A stretch of 64,000 nucleotides of DNA from assembly GCF_039962255.1 (NCBI RefSeq), contig NZ_JAMPKY010000006.1, forward strand, positions 1-64,000, written 5' to 3'. The notes below the pieces were generated by a model that was not told where the DNA came from, did no database searches, and saw only the letters and a program-made list of their open reading frames with translations. The position numbers and the translations under genes were made by a program. This document shows, in pieces, positions 61,309-64,000 of the stretch. The DNA is from Leptolyngbya subtilissima AS-A7 (GTDB lineage: Bacteria; Cyanobacteriota; Cyanobacteriia; Phormidesmidales; Phormidesmidaceae). The number at the start of each line of letters is the position of its first letter. Positions within the stretch are counted from its first letter, which is position 1.

Positions 61309-62793
61309 ATGGCTGCCCTATCTCGCCCTCGCCGATCGACTAACGGCCGCGAATTTTCTAAACACGATGCCCGTCGTTTAAGGCGACGCTGGTTTGAGCG
61401 GATTATGGCGACGATGGCTCTGCTCAACCTAGTGCTAGTGATTGGCGACTTGAGCTACATTCCCCTGCGGGATCTGTACTTGCGATTGCTGCCGGGCTTG
61501 ACAACCTGGTATGGCGAAACCTTCAAAGGCATTGAGCCCCACCGCTTCACGGCCAACTACCTCGACACGGTTGACGCCCTTGAGGAGCAGGTATCCCAAA
61601 CCGGGCTGACCTCAGCTCAAGCGCAGTCGATCTTGAGCGATTTGCAGCAGCAGAGCAGAGCGATGATTTCGGAGAATCCATTTCAAATTGCCAATCGCTC
61701 GGGCAATCTGGAGCAGATTAAAAACGAGATGCGCGATCGCATCGGGTTAGAATCCGCCACCGAATCCATGACCGAGTTTTGGAGCGTCGACCACCTCAGC
61801 GAAGCTGGATTTTCTGACGAGATGGCCTTCTTTAGAAGCGAAGTGCAGCCTCTGGTCGAAACCAACTTTTTTCGGCGCATTGCTGTCCACGGCGGCTTTG
61901 TAAACCAGTTTTGGCTTATCGACATCTGGTTCAACCTGCTGTTTGGCTTAGAGCTACTGGCTCGTAGCGTTTACCTCGATCGCCGCTACAAAAATTTCAC
62001 CTGGCGCGATGCGATTTTGTGGCGCTGGTACGACATTCTGCTGATCATTCCTTTCAGCGCCCTGCGATTGCCCTGGCTGGCCCTAGCGCGCCTGATTCCA
62101 GTCACCATTCGCATCAACCAGTCAAACTTAATCAACTTAGAGCCCATTCAAAGCCGCATTAGCCGCTTTGTCATCAGCCAGGTTGCCGTCGAAATTACCG
62201 AAATTGTGGTGCTGCGCATTATTGACCAAATGCAGTCGCTGGTGCGCGATGGCAGCGTGGCCAAAACGCTACTAGCCCCTAAGCCACAGCGCTACATCGA
62301 TGTCGGTGACGTCAATGAATTAGAGGTGATTTCCCAGCGGCTGGCTGCGCTCACGGTCTACAACGTGCTGCCCCAGGTCAAGCCCGAAGTAGATGCCCTG
62401 CTCAAGCACACCGTTACCCAAGCCTTCGATCGCACCCCCGGCTACCAGGGGTTTCGCCAGCTGCCCGGCATCGGCGACCTCCCCGATCAACTGACCGAAC
62501 AGGTTGTTTCTCAGCTTTCGGCCAACCTCTACGATGCAATGAAGGGGGCTTTAGAAGACAAATCTGGCGGCGATCTGACCCAAGCCCTCGTGCAAAAGCT
62601 CGGCGAAACCTTCAGAGCTCAGCTCAAAGAGAACGAGAACGTTGAAGAGATCGAAGCTCTAGTCGTAGATTTTCTCGAAGAATTTAAGCTCAACTACGTC
62701 AAACGCCTAGCAACTGCGGATGTCGATCGCCTAATCGAAGAGCGCTACCAGCTCTACAACGTTTCCCAGGGCAACCTCAAAGGCGATCGCTGA
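61309..62793 (+). CDS. Large conserved membrane protein of unknown function
   Basis: The 494-residue product has a basic start (RPRRSTNGREFSKHDARRLR), a membrane segment (MATMALLNLVLVIGDLSYIP), a long helical soluble region, a second hydrophobic part (FWLIDIWFNLLFGLELLA, then WYDILLIIPFSALRLPWLAL) and a C-terminal helical domain (LEVISQRLAALTVYNVLPQV). The pattern resembles ion-channel-related cyanobacterial proteins of unknown role, but no pore signature was identified. ATG 61309 is preferred over GTG 61249. Confidence 0.75.
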   Translation: MAALSRPRRSTNGREFSKHDARRLRRRWFERIMATMALLNLVLVIGDLSYIPLRDLYLRLLPGLTTWYGETFKGIEPHRFTANYLDTVDALEEQVSQTGLTSAQAQSILSDLQQQSRAMISENPFQIANRSGNLEQIKNEMRDRIGLESATESMTEFWSVDHLSEAGFSDEMAFFRSEVQPLVETNFFRRIAVHGGFVNQFWLIDIWFNLLFGLELLARSVYLDRRYKNFTWRDAILWRWYDILLIIPFSALRLPWLALARLIPVTIRINQSNLINLEPIQSRISRFVISQVAVEITEIVVLRIIDQMQSLVRDGSVAKTLLAPKPQRYIDVGDVNELEVISQRLAALTVYNVLPQVKPEVDALLKHTVTQAFDRTPGYQGFRQLPGIGDLPDQLTEQVVSQLSANLYDAMKGALEDKSGGDLTQALVQKLGETFRAQLKENENVEEIEALVVDFLEEFKLNYVKRLATADVDRLIEERYQLYNVSQGNLKGDR

Positions 62794-62998
62794 TATAGCC
62801 TTTGCAACCCGCTTCATCTACCCAGAGCCTATCTTCCCTAGGGTAGACGGTCCGAGCGCCTATCTATTCCTCTTACCTCTCCACCTGGGTAGAGGGAGAT
62901 GCACTGTGGCCATTGTTACATTTGACACAGCTGACAAGGGCATCTACAGATAAGAACACCTATCTAAATCGTCTATTAACTTGGAGTTCAATACTATT

Positions 62999-63592
62999 AT
63001 GGCTACTCGCAATACCAATCCTCGTAACCGAGATTTCGACACATCAATCAATGCTCGACCAGCAACGCCGGACGAAGTTGCCTACCGCGATGGCTATGTC
63101 AGTGGTAAGTCGACCGAGCAGCTAGAGCAGGAGCGCCGCCGGACCGAGGAAGCCAGAATTTATGAAGAAAACGCCAGGCTACGGGCCGATAACGGAATCT
63201 CTACCGGTCTCATTCTAGGTATGGTACTAGCCGCTGTAGCCGCTATAGTTGGTGCGGTCGCCTACGTCTACAGTGACGCCAACGACGGCAGAATAATTCC
63301 TGTCCCTCAAGCCCCGGCACCCGAAGCCCCAGCTCCAGAACCAACTAACGAGACCACCATCATCGAGCGCACTATCGAGCGCACCCAAGAAGCTGTGCCT
63401 GTCCCTACCGCCCCCGCGCCCAGCGCCCCCGCTCCCGCTGTCCAGCCCCCCGACATCAACGTTGAGCTGAACAATCCTGTCGCACCGGCTCCTAGCGAAG
63501 CCCCCGAAGCTCCCAGCGCGGCTCCCGAAGGCCAAGCCCAGCCTGAAGCTGAGTCCAATCAACCGGCGACCCAAGATACTGAGCCCCAATAG
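62999..63592 (+). CDS. Membrane protein with Pro/Ala/Glu-rich exported tail
   Basis: The 197-residue product has a hydrophilic N-terminus (YRDGYVSGKSTEQLEQERRR), one membrane segment (GLILGMVLAAVAAIVGAVAY) and a low-complexity C-terminal half made of Pro, Ala, Glu and Thr (APAPEAPAPEPTNETTIIER). If the segment spans the membrane, the disordered tail is outside. No family is recognised. The ATG at 62999 fits. It is followed by two hairpins. Confidence 0.7.
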   Translation: MATRNTNPRNRDFDTSINARPATPDEVAYRDGYVSGKSTEQLEQERRRTEEARIYEENARLRADNGISTGLILGMVLAAVAAIVGAVAYVYSDANDGRIIPVPQAPAPEAPAPEPTNETTIIERTIERTQEAVPVPTAPAPSAPAPAVQPPDINVELNNPVAPAPSEAPEAPSAAPEGQAQPEAESNQPATQDTEPQ

Positions 63593-63602
63593 CTGCACTA
63601 AA

Positions 63603-63624
63603 CTTGGCCTCTTGACCGGCCAAG
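63603..63624 (+). other. Hairpin past the Pro-rich membrane protein gene
   Basis: CTTGGCC, an 8-nt loop and GGCCAAG form a perfect 7-bp stem, 10 bp after the stop. No T-run follows. Confidence 0.45.
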
Positions 63625-63673
63625 CCCAAGGCATTCGAAGAGAAGTCACTATTAGTTGCGACTTGCACAAGCT

Positions 63674-63705
63674 AAGGAGAACTGTCTATGACGGTTCTCC
63701 TTTTT
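63674..63705 (+). terminator. Rho-independent terminator
   Basis: AAGGAGAAC pairs with GTTCTCCTT across an 11-nt loop, and the stem is followed by a run of T. It is 81 bp past the stop of the Pro-rich membrane protein gene. Confidence 0.8.
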
Positions 63706-63829
63706 GCTGTGGTGAGAATTTCAAGGCTGCAGCTATGGCGGAGTGAAATTCATTGAGACCGTTGCCCATGAGGTTCTAGAGCCAGAACCCTAGGGGCGAA
63801 CAGCTATAGACTCCGAGCTGATCTAAGCG

Positions 63830-64000
63830 TTAAGAGTCAGCGAATACGTAGCGAGTCAGCACCCGCATTGATTCCCGCTGGCGATCGGTTGGAATAGGTT
63901 TGCTCCACTCGATTGAGTCGGAGAAACCCACATGGCTCATTTCTGAAATCACTCGATTTACGGCTGTGGGGCGGCCAATCACAAGAATGCGAACTTTGTC
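63830..64000 (-). CDS. C-terminal part of a small conserved protein (partial, runs off the right edge)
   Basis: The minus-strand frame is open from the right edge to a TAA at 63832-63830 and encodes 56 residues beginning DKVRILVIGRPTAVNRVISE and ending RQRESMRVLTRYVFADS. The pattern of hydrophobic beta strand, GRPTAVNRVI loop and a WSKP/LTRY end recalls short cyanobacterial proteins of unknown function. The start lies outside the window. Codon use is normal for the region, and the reading frame avoids stops throughout. Confidence 0.6.
   Translation of the reverse strand, partial: DKVRILVIGRPTAVNRVISEMSHVGFSDSIEWSKPIPTDRQRESMRVLTRYVFADS

Overview
The window is chromosomal DNA of an oxygenic cyanobacterium. 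It carries photosystem II genes (psbB, psbT, psbM), the plastid/cyanobacterial families Ycf34 and CGLD27/Ycf36, a carotenoid oxygenase, a type II NADH dehydrogenase and many copies of the HIP1 octamer GCGATCGC. The G+C-rich codon use and the kinase/WD40 genes would fit a filamentous, Leptolyngbya/Nodosilinea-like lineage, but the genus cannot be fixed from this sequence. Coding density is high. I see no insertion sequence, integrase, CRISPR array, rRNA or prophage. One tRNA gene (initiator Met) is present.

Layout. 0-6.1 kb: a GH13 trehalose-synthase-like enzyme, an LLM flavin oxidoreductase, a tandem histidine phosphatase with an apparent CTG start, and a dihydroorotase-like protein that lacks metal ligands. 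6.3-11 kb: a small membrane protein, then a likely stress module made of a carotenoid oxygenase, an RskA-type anti-sigma factor, an ECF sigma factor and, divergently, a Tat-exported ferritin-like protein. Both sides of that divergent region carry the same promoter motif. 11-18 kb: a 1232-residue fusion (binding protein, WD40, TPR, DUF4912), small exported/membrane proteins, a Ser/Thr kinase with a WD40 propeller, and ycf34. 18-24 kb: a CCA-adding-type nucleotidyltransferase, a Glu-rich exported protein, queF, and a membrane/coiled-coil protein with 64-residue acidic repeats. 24-31 kb: rsfS, CGLD27 and asparaginase in a row, tRNA-fMet with a strong promoter and a palindromic terminator, a DUF1537 kinase, hslO, a Nudix hydrolase and a zinc-ribbon protein. 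31-36 kb: aqpZ, glgX-atl, rpsA and nrdR. 36.5-39.3 kb: psbT/psbB on one strand and a ferredoxin plus psbM on the other. 39-51.5 kb: an Anbu protease, a phosphopantetheinyl transferase, NDH-2, a TMEM175-like channel, a NYN nuclease, purF, purL, a GNAT protein, an FHA-cyclase and DUF3120. 51.5-64 kb: a structured leader and uppP, a radical SAM protein, a TolC-type channel, a JAMM peptidase next to a MoeB-rhodanese E1-like enzyme, a BlaI/M56 signalling pair, an alpha/beta hydrolase, two uncharacterised membrane proteins and the end of a gene that runs off the right edge.

How the genes work together. The best-supported regulatory unit is the ECF sigma/anti-sigma pair with matching CCATCC-N16/17-CGTATT promoters facing both the sigma gene and the ferritin-like gene. 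Other units are glycogen breakdown with alkylation-damage recognition (glgX-atl), purine synthesis (purL, purF), PSII assembly (psbB-psbT, fdx, psbM) and ribosome hibernation (rsfS). All assignments come from reading the sequence and recalling family motifs; no database search was run.
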